From Cucumis sativus (lineage: Eukaryota; Streptophyta; Magnoliopsida; Cucurbitales; Cucurbitaceae): DNA of 64,000 bases. The stretch's first letter is position 1; each line of letters opens with the position of its first letter. The DNA is taken from contig NC_026656.2 in assembly GCF_000004075.3 (NCBI RefSeq), positions 17,494,607-17,558,606 of the forward strand, given 5' to 3'. Under the pieces are notes generated by a model, which was not told the DNA's origin, did not search any database, and saw only the letters and a list, made by a program, of their open reading frames with translations. Positions 12,049 to 23,949 of the stretch are shown one piece after another. Position numbers and translations under genes: made by a program.

Positions 12049-14379
12049 ACACATTTCATTTTACTTCAATTTCTCCACTTTCTTTCTTTCTATTTTTGGT
12101 GTTTATGAGACAATAATGAAAGCTACTTATTTGTGTAACCTAATTAATTATCAAGATTGACAAAGAGCACAAAACATAAATAATAGAATACACATTATTA
12201 ATCCAATTTTGTTGAGACAATGGCTTCCATAAGCATTTTGCTTCTTATTTTCTATTTTTGAAATTTATTTTTAGTCAAATTTAAAAATTAAAACATTTCT
12301 TTTCTAAATTTTCATTTAAATATTCACAACGTTTTTAAGAAAGTAGATAAAACTCGAAATTAGATTGCTATTGAATCCTATTTTTTTAAAAAATAAAAAA
12401 TTGTAATGAGAGATTTGTGAAAGTTAGAGGTTAATTGACAATCTTTATTTTGTTTTTTTTACTTTATTTATGGAGAAGAGAATAAATTAAGAGAAAAAAA
12501 AGGGAAAGAAATATATATAATGTTTTATTTTGTTCTGAAAAATAATTTAATTCAAAGTCATCTAAAAAAATTAAAATTTTCAAACAAAAATTCTACATTA
12601 AACTGTTTTGAATTTCCTTTTTAGTCTCTATCACCATAGAGTTTCTTCTCTGCTTGAAAACAATATATATAATTCAAGTATTCAAACAAGTTGTCCATAT
12701 TAATCTTTTTGAAAAGGACCATTTTCTGACTATACATGAAAGTGTAAAAAAACAAAGTTGAAATTAGCTATTGAGTTTGCAAATGTTACTAATTTTCTTT
12801 GGCGAACAAATTTATCTAAAATATATTAGCGAGAAAGTTATGAACATCACCATTCTTTGAGTGACGATTCTTGGCTGAGAATTTTGAGTCTCCATGGCAA
12901 GTAAACATTATACTAAATTCACATGCTCAATTTCACTCTTTTTTTGTTCGACATTATTTTAATTAAAAGCAATGGTGTGTTCAAACATAACACGACACCA
13001 TATCGATATAAATTTTTTTCATATTAATTCCTGTTAGTAGTTAATTAACTAATTCATTTCACCTCACTTAAACTCATCGTCAATACCATTAACTTTTGTT
13101 ATAATCACGACTCAACTAATAGGTTAATCAATGACGTGTTTTAACAATGATAAAACGATTAATGACTAAAGGATATATTTAGCAAAAATGAATATAATTG
13201 AGATGTGATGTTCTAGAACGACCCTAAGTAGAGTAGCGGAGGAGTGGTTGAGAGGATATGAGAAATTTACTCAGCCGGCGGTGCTTCGGTTAGAGTTAGA
13301 CGCCGACCGAACCCATGCTGACAAATACTTAGGCATTTCCAGCCATTTATTTCGGTTTAATTCTTTTTTTTTTTTTGGAAATATATATATATATGTTATT
13401 GTTATTATTATTATTAGTTGCACTTTTTAAAATCTTTAAATTAAGTTTTTTCTTTCCTTCTCTAACTGCTGCTTATGCCATTAAGCTTGTTGGTTTTCTA
13501 ATAAATTTTGGTTTGTTATATTTGTCTATTTGTTCATTAATCACAACTATACAAATGTGTGTGTTTATATTTATATAATACAAAGTTATTCCTTTTCTTA
13601 TTGTAAGATTATAAATGTGAAGCTTCAAGAGACGAGCATATGGTCCAAATTTACATGATGAGAAGTTGGTGAAGTCCGAGATTTTTATCTAAGTTGGCTC
13701 TTTTTGAATATCGTTGCTTAATACATTATTATTATTTAATGTGTACTATCGTATATATTTTAATCCAAACTCACAAGTTAAGTCAAGAAAAGTTACTCTA
13801 CATTTCACGTGTTTGGTTGTGGAACTTTCAAAATTTTACAAAGGGTTAATCTCTTTGTTTTCCAAATGAAAATTATTGTAATTATTAAACTAATTTTAAC
13901 ATTTTTTTAATCGTTGGTGAAGTTTTGAAAACCGAACCTCTGACTTCAAGGTTAATAGTAAGCTTTATACCCATTGAACTATTCATCGTATTGACATTGA
14001 ACATATATTAAAAAGATAACTATAATGGACAACAATTTTATGAATAATAATTAAGTATATAATAACATATTTTTTTAAAAAATTGCAAATACAACAAAGT
14101 CTAGTCTTATCTCATACCAACGAGTTACAAGATATTATAATGTTGTTGTTTCTTATTGCTTATAGCCTTATAATGTTATCTTTTTTCTCAAACATGCTTT
14201 CAAACGTTTGTGAAAACCTTTTCCTCTAAACTTGTTTTTTCAAAACATTTTTCTTAAGAACGAGATGGAGGTCGTAGAATATTGTCACCGATTATTTGGA
14301 TTCAAATTGGTTAACTTGTCATCAAAAGAGAACAAGTGCCACATGATCTGCCTTGTGAAACTTCCAAAGGTGCAACCAT

Positions 14380-14540
14380 GATAGTTGGTAGTTTTATCAT
14401 CGATAGACACTTATAGTCTTTTAGTAGTAATAGACAAATATTCTACAATATGGTCTATCAATGATAAACTTTTATCATAGATCTAATAGATTTATCAACA
14501 TTTGTAATTTTTTAAACATATATATATATATAGTTAATAT
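14380..14540 (+). repeat. CTATCA/TGATAG palindrome repeat, degraded copy D
   Basis: It contains TTTTATCATCGATAGACAC, ATATGGTCTATCAATGATAA and TTGTAATTTTTTAAA, recognisable relics of copy A in the same order. A further piece of the left flank (AATTAAGTATATAATAACA) lies at about 14050. Confidence 0.5.
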
Positions 14541-14589
14541 TTTGAATTTAATAATTATATTTACATTGTTCTAACATCAAACTGATATA

Positions 14590-14905
14590 AAAATAGAAAA
14601 TTGCATCAAATAACAAAAATATTTTTTTTAAAAAAATAGTTCATGACACATACTTTTTTGCATATTCCGAATGTGATAAAATTAGTGATATCAGATTATG
14701 ATTATCGACTTTTAAATTATAATTTTTTTTTGCTACTTTTGCAAAAATCCCTATAAAAATTATCGACATATATTAAGATCATAACATATATTTTTCGCAT
14801 ATTACAAACGTGGTAAAATTATTGATATCAAACGATATCGACTTTTAAATTATAATTTTTTTTTGCTACTTATGCAAGAACTCGTATAAAAATTATACTA
14901 TTGAT
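14590..14905 (+). repeat. Dispersed repeat family 2, tandemly doubled copy
   Basis: Two units in tandem, offset by 138 bp: GCATATTCCGAATGTGATAA starts at 14660 and a close variant at 14798. Each is followed by ATCGACTTTTAAATTATAAT and a T-tract ending TGCTACTT. Confidence 0.65.
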
Positions 14906-15584
14906 ATGTAGATTAGAGGATAAATTCCCATTTCCACAAACGTTGTTATTATTTTTTCTTTTAAAAAAAAGAGATATATTAAATGAGACTACAAAATTAA
15001 AAAGAAAAAAAAAGAAAAATTGAAATTATAGAAAGATAAGTTCAAAGTTGGGGCAATTTGAAGAAAAAGGGGGGAGAAATAAATAAGATGGCTGAAATGG
15101 GAAGTAAATTGGTTTTGTTTGTGATAGCAACCAGTTACAATTAACCGCATTTGAAAACAAAAACAGACCCCTAAAAAGCGCTTTTATGGAAATCAACAAA
15201 AGTAAGTAAATAAAGAAGGAAAAATACAAAAGCATAATACATACATACATTGATACATACCTGAAACGCCCCTTTCTCCACTCTCATATCCTATCTGTCT
15301 CCCAACAAACCATTATTAATTTTCGAACTGAAACCGTAACGGAAGCCCAAAACCGAAACCCCCCCTTTTCCCTTCCCTCTATTCCTCTCTCCTTAATTAC
15401 TAATTTACTAACTTCAAAGAAATTTACAAACTTTACTATTCAATTTTCAATTTTCTATCTAACTAGTTCCTAACTTTTAAAAAGTGTTCAATTAGATAAG
15501 TTTTTAAGAGTGTTAAATTACATAGGTTTTGAAACTTGAGTTGACGTGGGAATTTCAAAACAAATGTGCCGGTAAGTTAATAAT

Positions 15585-15850
15585 GTAGTGGATACGATCG
15601 TACGTTAATAATGTAGTAGATACGATCGTACGTTAATTATGAAATAGATACGATCTTATGTCAATGACGTAGTGGATACGATCGTACATTAATGACGTAG
15701 TAGATACGATCATACGTTAATAATAAAGTAGATACGGTCGTACGTTAATGACGTAGTAGATACGGTCGTACGTTAATGACGTAGTAGATACGGTCGTACG
15801 TTAATGACGTAGTAGATACGACCGTACGTTAATTACGTAGTAGATACGGA
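15585..15850 (+). repeat. 28-bp minisatellite, about 9.5 copies
   Basis: The unit is near GTAGTAGATACGATCGTACG plus TTAATGAC, repeated at exactly 28-bp steps from 15585, with a partial copy at each end. Copies differ by a few bases. Many units contain TACGATCGTA, a perfect palindrome, and the junction of units 3 to 9 usually reads TGACGTAG, which includes TGACG, the core bound by TGA-type bZIP factors. It lies about 1.1 kb upstream of the F-box/MYND gene. It is not a CRISPR array, because there are no unique spacers. Confidence 0.9.
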
Positions 15851-16059
15851 ATTGAACAATTAAGTAATTTTAAAACTAACGGTTTGTTTTTTGTTTTTTG
15901 TTTTGTTTTAATTTATTACAGAAAGGTTTTCGATTTTTTAGGTAAATGGGGTTGACGTTTAAACTAAAGTCATCAAACAAAATAAATTTTTAAATATTAC
16001 TATTTCAACTTTCAAAACTTAGAATTAGACTTTTTAAATAGGGCAATCACAAGGATAGT

Positions 16060-16275
16060 AATTTTAGTCGTAATAATTAAGTATATAACAATATTTTTTA
16101 AAAACATTACAAATATAGTAAAGCCAATCAGTGATAAACTTTTATGATTTATGAAATATTAACCAATATTTACAACATAGTCTATTAGTGATGAACCTCT
16201 ATCATTGACTGATTTTGCTATATTTACAACTTTTATAAAATGTAGCTATATACTTAATTATTTTGAATATAATTG
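16060..16275 (+). repeat. CTATCA/TGATAG palindrome repeat, degraded copy E
   Basis: It carries TACAAATATAGTAAAGCCAA, TAGTCTATTAGTGATGAAC, TTTTGCTATATTTACAA and TAGCTATATACTTAATTATT in the same order as in copies A and B. Confidence 0.55.
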
Positions 16276-16872
16276 TTATTTGTAACTATTATCGGTGGAA
16301 AAAATATAAAAAACAGTAGAAAATAGATGGAAAGAGTATTATTTTTTAAAATTAAAATTAAAAAATCAAATAAGTTCAAATTCTACCAACCTATTAAATG
16401 CTTAATGAAATTTCATAAAGTTATGTAAATAAAATAAAATGTTGGCAAAATTTAAAGATACAAATTTGTTTACCAAATAGATAAAAGATTTTTTTTTTTA
16501 TATGTATAAAATTGAGAGAATAATTGAAAAAAGAAATAAAGAGAACATGATTATTTTGGAAGAGAGAAACCCACACACAAACACAAAAAAATAAAATGAA
16601 ATAATTAAAAGAGAAGAAAGAAAAAAGAAGAAAGAAAAAAGAAGAAAGAAAAAAGGTAATTTAATTTTTGGTTATGTAGTAGTACAGAAGAGAGAGAGGA
16701 GGGAGCAGTTCAAAAAGCTGCCTCTTCTCCTGACGACCCTTGCGGGCATTTCGGTCAACTTAATTTTGACCTTTGAATACGACAACAACCCCAAAAGGGT
16801 TAATTTGGTAAATTCAAAAACCCCTCCTATTTTCTTTTTAATTTTCTTGGGATTCTTGGATTGTTGTTTAAA

Positions 16873-16914
16873 ATGAGGTCCTCTTTGTCACTTCTTTTTT
16901 CCTTGTGCGTTTGA
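16873..16914 (+). other. Upstream ORF (13 codons) in the F-box/MYND leader
   Basis: ATG at 16873 opens MRSSLSLLFSLCV and stops at TGA 16912-16914, 20 nt before the main ATG. If it lies inside the transcript it could reduce translation of the main ORF. The transcript start is unknown. Confidence 0.35.
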
Positions 16915-16934
16915 CTGTGTCAGGTCAGGCCCCC

Positions 16935-18239
16935 ATGAGAACCCCAACCCCAACTACTATCACCATGAACAACAACAACAAAAGAAATCGCTTCTACCCC
17001 AAATTTGATTTCTTTGACTCTTTACCTGATGATCTTCTCATTTCTATTCTCTCTAAACTTGTTTCTTCTGCTTCCTCACCTTCCCATTTCATCAACGCTC
17101 TCATTACGTAAGTGTTTCTGATTTTCTTTATTGTTAATTCTTATTCTTTCTCCTCAATCAAAGCTTAACAATTTTAATTTTGGTGTTTTCAGCTGCAAGA
17201 GATTCAACCATTTAGGCCGTCATTCCCTTGTTTTGTCCAAAGCTTCTCAAAGAACTTTGGGAATTAGTGCTAAAAACTGGTCGGAATCCGCTCACAGGTT
17301 CCTCAAACAGTGCGTTGACGCTGGCAACGTTGAGGCTTGTTATATTCTCGGCATGGTAAATCGATTATAAGGAAATTTTAAACTTTTGAGAAATTTCCCT
17401 TTTTTTTTTTTTTGGTTTGGGTTTTCTCTGAATTGTTTTTTTTTCTTTTTTTCTTTTAGATTCGATTTTACTGTCTGCAAAACAGAGGGAGTGGAGCTTC
17501 TTTAATGGCGAAAGCGGCGATTAGCTCCTACGCGCCGGCGCTATACTCACTCGCCGTCATACAGTTCAACGGGAGCGGTGGCTCAAAGAACGATAAGGAT
17601 TTAAGAGCGGGTGTGGCGCTTTGTGCCAGAGCTGCTTTTTTGGGTCATGTTGACGCTTTAAGGGAGCTTGGACATTGTCTTCAAGATGGCTATGGGGTTT
17701 GTCAGAACATTATGGAAGGCCGTCGGTTTTTAGTTCAAGCCAACGCAAGGGAACTCGCCGCCGTGTTGTCGTCGCCCTCGTCGGCGGCTTCACGTTCTTT
17801 GGTCACGTGCAATCCACACGCTATCCACCGCACGGCGGTTGGATCGTCTTCCGACTGCCCGTTGTTGAGCGATTTTGGATGTAATGTTCCGGCGCCGGAA
17901 GCCCATCCGGCGAGTAGGTTTATGGCGGAGTGGTTTGCCTTACGCGGTGGCGCGCCGGGGCCGGGGCTGAGGCTGTGTTCACATGTAGGGTGTGGGCGGC
18001 CGGAGACACGGAGGCACGAGTTTCGTCGGTGTTCGGTTTGTGGGATTGTTAACTACTGCTCACGTGCTTGTCAGGCGCTTGATTGGAAGCTGCAACATAA
18101 AGCGGAATGTGCGCCGTTGGAGATTTGGCCGGAAAATGACGGTGACGACGTTGAAGTCGACGGCGACGGTGGAATTCTAAATGAGAATGAGGAGGATGAT
18201 GATGAGGATGATGATGATGATGTAATTGAGGAAAGTTAA
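16935..18239 (+). CDS. F-box protein with Sel1-like repeats and C-terminal MYND zinc finger
   Basis: Exons 16935-17107, 17193-17355 and 17460-18239 give 371 residues. The F-box is at about 27-62 (FDSLPDDLLISILSKL), the part that binds SKP1 in an SCF ubiquitin ligase. Sel1-like helical repeats follow at about 90-205 (ALYSLAVIQFNGSGG, LRELGHCLQDGYGV). A MYND zinc finger with all Cys/His ligands spans about 285-329 (CSHVGCG, CSVCG, YCSRACQ, HKAEC). The last 35 residues are strongly acidic, encoded by a GAT-rich tract. The order matches the plant family of At1g67340 and At5g50450. It probably presents substrates to an SCF E3 ligase, with MYND as a protein contact; substrates are unknown. The in-frame GTG at 16905 is not used as the start, because 16935 is the first ATG in frame. 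Confidence 0.93.
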
Positions 18240-21200
18240 ATTAAACGGAGATGAAGACTGAATCTCCTTGACGGTTTTACGGAATTTAAACGGCGAGTAA
18301 CGGTTATTGTAACGGAAGAGGAAAAGAGGGACTACCTAACAAAGCAAAGGCCCATCCTCCTCCTAAAAGGCTCAAATCTCTAATTCTATCTCTCCCCAAC
18401 CTTTTTTCTTTTTTCTTTTTTCTTTTTTTCTTTTTTTCTTTTTCAAACTTTTTGTTAATATAATTTTTGTAGAGTACAGTTAAAAAATTGTCAACTTCCG
18501 ACTTTAGGAAATTAAAGTTCTATTTTTTTTTTAGATTTTCAGAATCTTTAAAATTTCTTACCTGTATTCTATTCCTCATGCTAGGAGTTATTACATTCTG
18601 TTTGCTTTACTGTTTGATTAAAAATTCGTTTATAAACTTATAAACTAGGATTAAAAATATCGATCACAGTATCGATATCGAGATTTTAATTCGATTTATC
18701 GATAAAATATCGATATTGTTGAATATTTTTCAAAGTTTATTTGAATTTCTCAAGGATTATTTGAATTGTAATAACATTTTTAAATATAGAAGAAAATAAA
18801 TATATTTACAAAATATAGGAAAATCAAATTCATTTAAGTTTTTCTTTTTTTTCTATACTATGCAGATAGTTTTTTTTTATCCATGAAATTTTATTTAAAA
18901 TTGTTTTATTTTCAAACTAAATTAAGAGTATAGTTATTAGTATTTTATTCCTACATATTAAACGGAAGAGTTCTGTATGTTTTACCGATATTTATTAAAC
19001 ATCTTGAAAATATTCATATTGGAAACAATAGCAATTAAAAAGGGTCTAAAACCGACCGAGGGATCTTAGGAGAGATTATGTAATATTTGAGAATATTGAA
19101 AATGAATGGTGAAGAAAAAGGGGTTGGCAAATGGCAATAATTTTCAAAATGCATAGCGTGTGAGTTAATGAGAGTAAGAAAATGCATCTTCCACGAAATT
19201 CAAACAAAGACTTGTAATAATTTTGAAACGAACAGCAGGAAGGAATTACACAAATGGGAAAACATTAAATACACTGTTACATCATTTTAAATTAACAAAA
19301 TATACAAGTAAAACCTAACTATAAAATCTTACGTCATACCCAATAAAATGAAAAATCCCACAAATATGTCATTTCGGTAAAAATATTAAAAAGTATGACG
19401 AACTATTTCTAATAAAATTATTCCATTTTTTCAATTGAGTTAAAAATATTTTAAAACCATAAAATTAGGTTTGGGTTGGGTCTTGGGAGCGGAATTTTTA
19501 AGTGAAGTAGGTATAAAAGCACTTTAATTTTGAAATAAGGCTTTTTAATTTCATTAGTTCAAAAGTATTTTTAAAATATGTAATAAACAGAATTTGTAGA
19601 ATGTAAAAGGCAAATAGAAATAAAAAAGTTTATCCAAATAAGGGTCAAATCAAGGGAGTAAGAGTAATGTGGAGGGAAAGATTTAAGAATTGGAAGGCGG
19701 AGCATGTGAGGGAAGAAAATAGAGGGGGAGCCACATATGACAAACAAAAAAGCAATTATTCTAACATTCTTTTTTTGAAGCTTTTGAGATCATGGTGGTT
19801 GTTCTATTTTTCTATAGAGGGTCAAATGCATTTAAGTGATTCAAGTAAAAGGGGGGGAGGGAAAAATAAAATAAAATAAAATAAAGTAAAAAAGGGAATG
19901 AAGAAAAAAGAGAAAGGAAAAAAATAAAGTAGTGGGAAGACACACACAGAAACACTTGCAAGTGGAGGACCTAGTCCTCTGCTAATCTTTTGCTTTTTTC
20001 ATCCTCAAAATCAATTATAATAAAGAAAAAAGCATTATAAAAAAAACAAATAATAAGCAAATAAATAAATATTAGATACATAGACATGGGGGTGCACTTA
20101 TTCTGTCTTTTTCACAATCAATTATTCCCACTTTTTTTTCTCTCTCTCCATTTAATTTGGATATGTACTTTTTAGGTATGGCTAATTTTACTGGGTAACA
20201 TTTGGGCTGGAATTTAGTGTGAGTACCCTACTACCCATCTCTATATAATACACAAATTTAATACCATTCAATTCTTCTCATTAATTTTTTTTCCTTTTTG
20301 ATTTGGTTAAAAATTGAACGTTGGACATTTTAGTTGGTAAAATACACTTTCAATTGAGTTGGGTTAGAAAATTGAACACAGACATTTTAATTGATAAAAT
20401 ACACTTTCAATTAGGTCATGTTCACTCTAACTAAGATTATAGAAATTCTTAATAGAGTGCACTTTTTTTTATAAGTAGAAATCTTTTTCTTCTAGTGCTC
20501 TGGTAGATATTAAAGCTTCGTGAAGAATAAAATCCAAAATGAAGAAAAGAAAAATCTCATTTCAAGTGAGAAAGGGAATTGGGAATCCTTCCGTCTTCCA
20601 CTTGGGTCTCCAAGTACAAAATTTATAAAAGCACAAATGATTAAAGGATAATAGAAAGAGATATTTTTAAAATAGTAAAATAAATTAAAATATTTTGCAT
20701 ATTAAAATATTTTAAATCAAATAAAAAAATATTGAATTAAAATATTTAAAATAAATTAAACAATTCCTGATTGAATTCAAATAGAACAAAAAAACTGTTA
20801 AAAGTTAAAATCTTGTAATTAAAGTTTGAAGGAAAATAAAAACAAGTGAATGTAACATAGAACAAAATAATGATATTCTAGTCTTAATTTTCATTTTGGG
20901 TGCTAACAAACTGTTTTCCTACCATTTTTCATCAAATATTCTAAGCATTTTTTATATAGTAATAAAACATCGAAATGTGACAAGGTAACTTTCGAAATAT
21001 ATTTTTTTAAAAAAATAGAGTAAGGTTGCTTTTAAATATAGTTAACCGTAAATATTTTACCATCAGTATTAAATTGACTTTATTTACGATTATACTTTTA
21101 AATTTTTAAAATTTAAAATTAAGTCTTCCAACTTTATTCAAATTCTAAAATTAGACTTTTAAACTAAGATAATTGTATAAATTATATTGATTATATAAGT

Positions 21201-23949
21201 TTAAGAAGAAAGACATTAAGAAGCCTAAGAATGACAGTATTCGTTAATAGATGATTAGAATTGGATGGGAACTATGACCTAGTCTATTAGAGAATACCAA
21301 TAAACTCTCTAATAACTACTCTATAGGATAGTTGCGTCCAATAATTCCTTGAAATCAGCTGAATCAATCAGTTGGTCTATTAGTTTCTTTATTTTTTCTT
21401 TCTTGACTTCTTTCTGCACACCTAACCATGGTCTACGATAGAGTTGGAACATAAGAACGACATTGTCTCAGATTCACAAAATAGAATATAGAAATGTAAA
21501 TTTGGTACTTTTTTAAAACTACCTTTGGTTAATATTTTAAAATTTGCAAGATTAAATGAATAAAAAGTTTGAACATCTTTCTGCACTCAAAAAGATTTCT
21601 AGATCTAGTTCTCCTTCCTCGTAATTAGCAGTGAAGCAGAAGGAAAAGGAAGAAAGAGAACGGAGGAATTCTTGGAAGAAGGGCAGTCGGGAAGGATTTG
21701 GGGCCAGGGGTGAGGATTTGTTGGGCTACATAGGAGTGGGTCGAGTTAAGTAGAGGTAGGCCCATTCCCGGGCCTATGATCAGGAACCATATATCAGAGG
21801 GTCGGTCTTAGTTTGAATTCAACGTCACGTAGGAATTCGAATTTCTTATTGAATGAAATTTTAACCTCACCATCTTATATGGGACTATACAAAATATAGG
21901 TCTCAAACAATGTAATCTTCTTACCATTAATGTTTTGAAGGGATAGTTACAAATTTAGCAATTAAATTTAAATTAATTAAGTATATTACACAATTTCAAA
22001 AAATTTGTAAATATAGTAAAAATTTGTCAAATTCTATCAATGATATAAATCTATCACTAATAGATCATGTTACAAATATTGGTTATCACTAATATATCAT
22101 ATGAAATCTATCACTAATAGATCATGTTACAAATATTGGTTATCACTAATATATCATATGAAATCTATCAGTGATAGTTTTGTTATATTTGCAATTTTTT
22201 AAAAATATTGATATATTATTAATTCTTAATTATTATTGCTAAAATAGTAATTCATTGCAATTTTTTTTTTTTTTTAAGAAAACCTTAGTCAGCTTCAATT
22301 TTTGCTCAATCAATGTGCTGGTATTGTTAATTTTTCTTTAAAGAATCTTAATTAGCATCAATTTTTGGAGTAAATAAATTTCTAGTACTACTTAGGTTGA
22401 AAAATTATTTGACACAAAAGTACGATATAAAATATGGGTGGGCTCTATATAACTAATAAATAATAAATTACATGTTAGTATGTATTGTAGTACTATATTT
22501 TTTTTTCTCATATTTAACACATTTATCATGCCATGTAAACAATAATATGTCCCATCATTTTTCTGTTTTTATTTAACCTTTTTGTAGTGGAAGAGATCTT
22601 TTAAAATTATCTTTAAAAAATCAAGCTAAAAAGTTACATTTTCAAAACTTAGGAATTAAAATGAACCATTATAAAACTTAGGGAACAAAAAAATTATTTT
22701 TCTTTTTTTTTTTAAAAAAATAACTTTTCCAAAACTAATCTTGAAGAAAGTAAATCACACACCCAACATGAGACCTTTCACTCGGAACTGCCCAACTCAA
22801 CGAGTCCCTCAGGTGAGTCGAAGAACCACCAAGGAGAGTCGTAGAAGCAGGCAGGTACACTACCAAGCACTTCATACGCTAAAGTATGTCCCACTTCAAC
22901 TCCTTTCATCCCAGCATCTATTTACTTAATTATATTTCAGTCTAATCCATTATTTTGTTTTATTTCTTCACGACAAATTTTCAGATCCTTCGTTTATTTA
23001 TATTTATGTCTCTCTCTTTCTCTTCTGAAGTTGGTTTTTTTAGTTTTGAAGTTAAAATAAGATCAGGAAGAGAGAAGAAGATAAAGTTCGTAGAAAATTT
23101 AATACCGAGAGTATGATGGAAGATTTAGAGAGCAATTGAAGACCAAAGAGATATGGAGTTACCCGCTGCGACCTTATGGGTTCTGGACCTTCAAGCCACA
23201 ACTCACAGCTCCATTTGGATGCTCAAATCAGCCAGGCGCCTGGTCGCAGGGACTCCTATCATGATCTCCTCCAGCAAAAGCTAAGACAATTCCAAATTAT
23301 TTATTGAATGTTAATTGTAAGTTTTTCCTCCAGCAAATCTATCACATTTCCAAAGTATTAATTTTCAGCTTATGCTTATTTTTCAATGCTTTCCTCATCT
23401 TTGGTTAGCTTTTCTTCATCAGAATGGTTCTTTTCAGTAATTTCTTCAGAGGTGGTTGCTTTTTGTTGCTAGTTTTATATTCCTTCTCACTTGAAGGAAG
23501 GTCTAGAAAAAACTGTTTCTAATGTGCATTGACATTAAGGGATACAAACAGCATATGAACAAAATGTTGAAAGATTTTGTTGTAAATTCTTGATTGCCAT
23601 GAACAAAGGGAGCGAATTATAATGAAATGTCAAATGTTCAAACTGTATGATATGAAAATTTTCTAACACTAACATTCAATTACTAAGACGGAACAAATCA
23701 AAGTTCATAGATTCTGTGTCTATTTCTTCGTCTACCTGAAAACGTCGGGTTGTTGCAAAATAAGAATCTTGGAATTGTATTCCACATTCCACAACATAAC
23801 CTAAGAGAGCAAGGGAAAATTAATAATCCAAGGATAATGATACGTTCATCAAGGTGTAGAAAGTTATTATGATATTGATCCATTTCAAGAATTACCGGTT
23901 GAATAAAGAGAATACGGTCGAACAAGTCAGATATTTAAAGCCAGGCTTT
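18240..23949. other. Gene-poor region between the F-box gene and ASY1
   Basis: It holds CT-rich runs just after the F-box gene (18400-18440), a cluster of ATCGAT motifs (18655-18720) and a 58-bp tandem duplication (20310-20425). A copy of the CTATCA/TGATAG repeat lies at 21945-22270. There is a less AT-rich patch at 21600-21850 and an exon-like patch at 23150-23290. The exon-like patch has no ORF longer than about 50 codons that I can tie to a family. The last part (23800-23949) is probably ASY1 3' UTR. Confidence 0.6.
21945..22270 (+). repeat. CTATCA/TGATAG palindrome repeat, copy B with internal tandem duplication
   Basis: A full-length relative of copy A, from ATAGTTACAAATTTAGCAAT to TTCATTGCAATTTTT. 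It contains a perfect 57-bp tandem duplication (22048-22104 and 22105-22161), absent from copy A, that doubles the CTATCACTAATAG module. Confidence 0.75.

Larger units (their letters stand above)
5560..16934. other. 11 kb gene-poor region
   Basis: I see no gene I can support. Content includes a (GAAA)n tract at 8488-8513, a (TA)10 tract at 10990-11010, a (TCT)15 tract at 12002-12048, an ATT-rich tract at 13392-13416, and members of two dispersed repeat families. It also has a 28-bp minisatellite at 15585-15850 and a 14-bp purine repeat (AGAAGAAAGAAAAA, three copies) at 16611-16656. The segment 6540-7250 is less AT-rich than its flanks but has no convincing ORF. The island 13215-13350 is GC-rich and unexplained. 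Confidence 0.6.

Noticed and set aside
15585-15850. Regular 28-bp repeats as a possible CRISPR array
   Set aside because: Repeats abut with no unique spacers, no cas genes are present and the genome is a plant nuclear one. It is a minisatellite.
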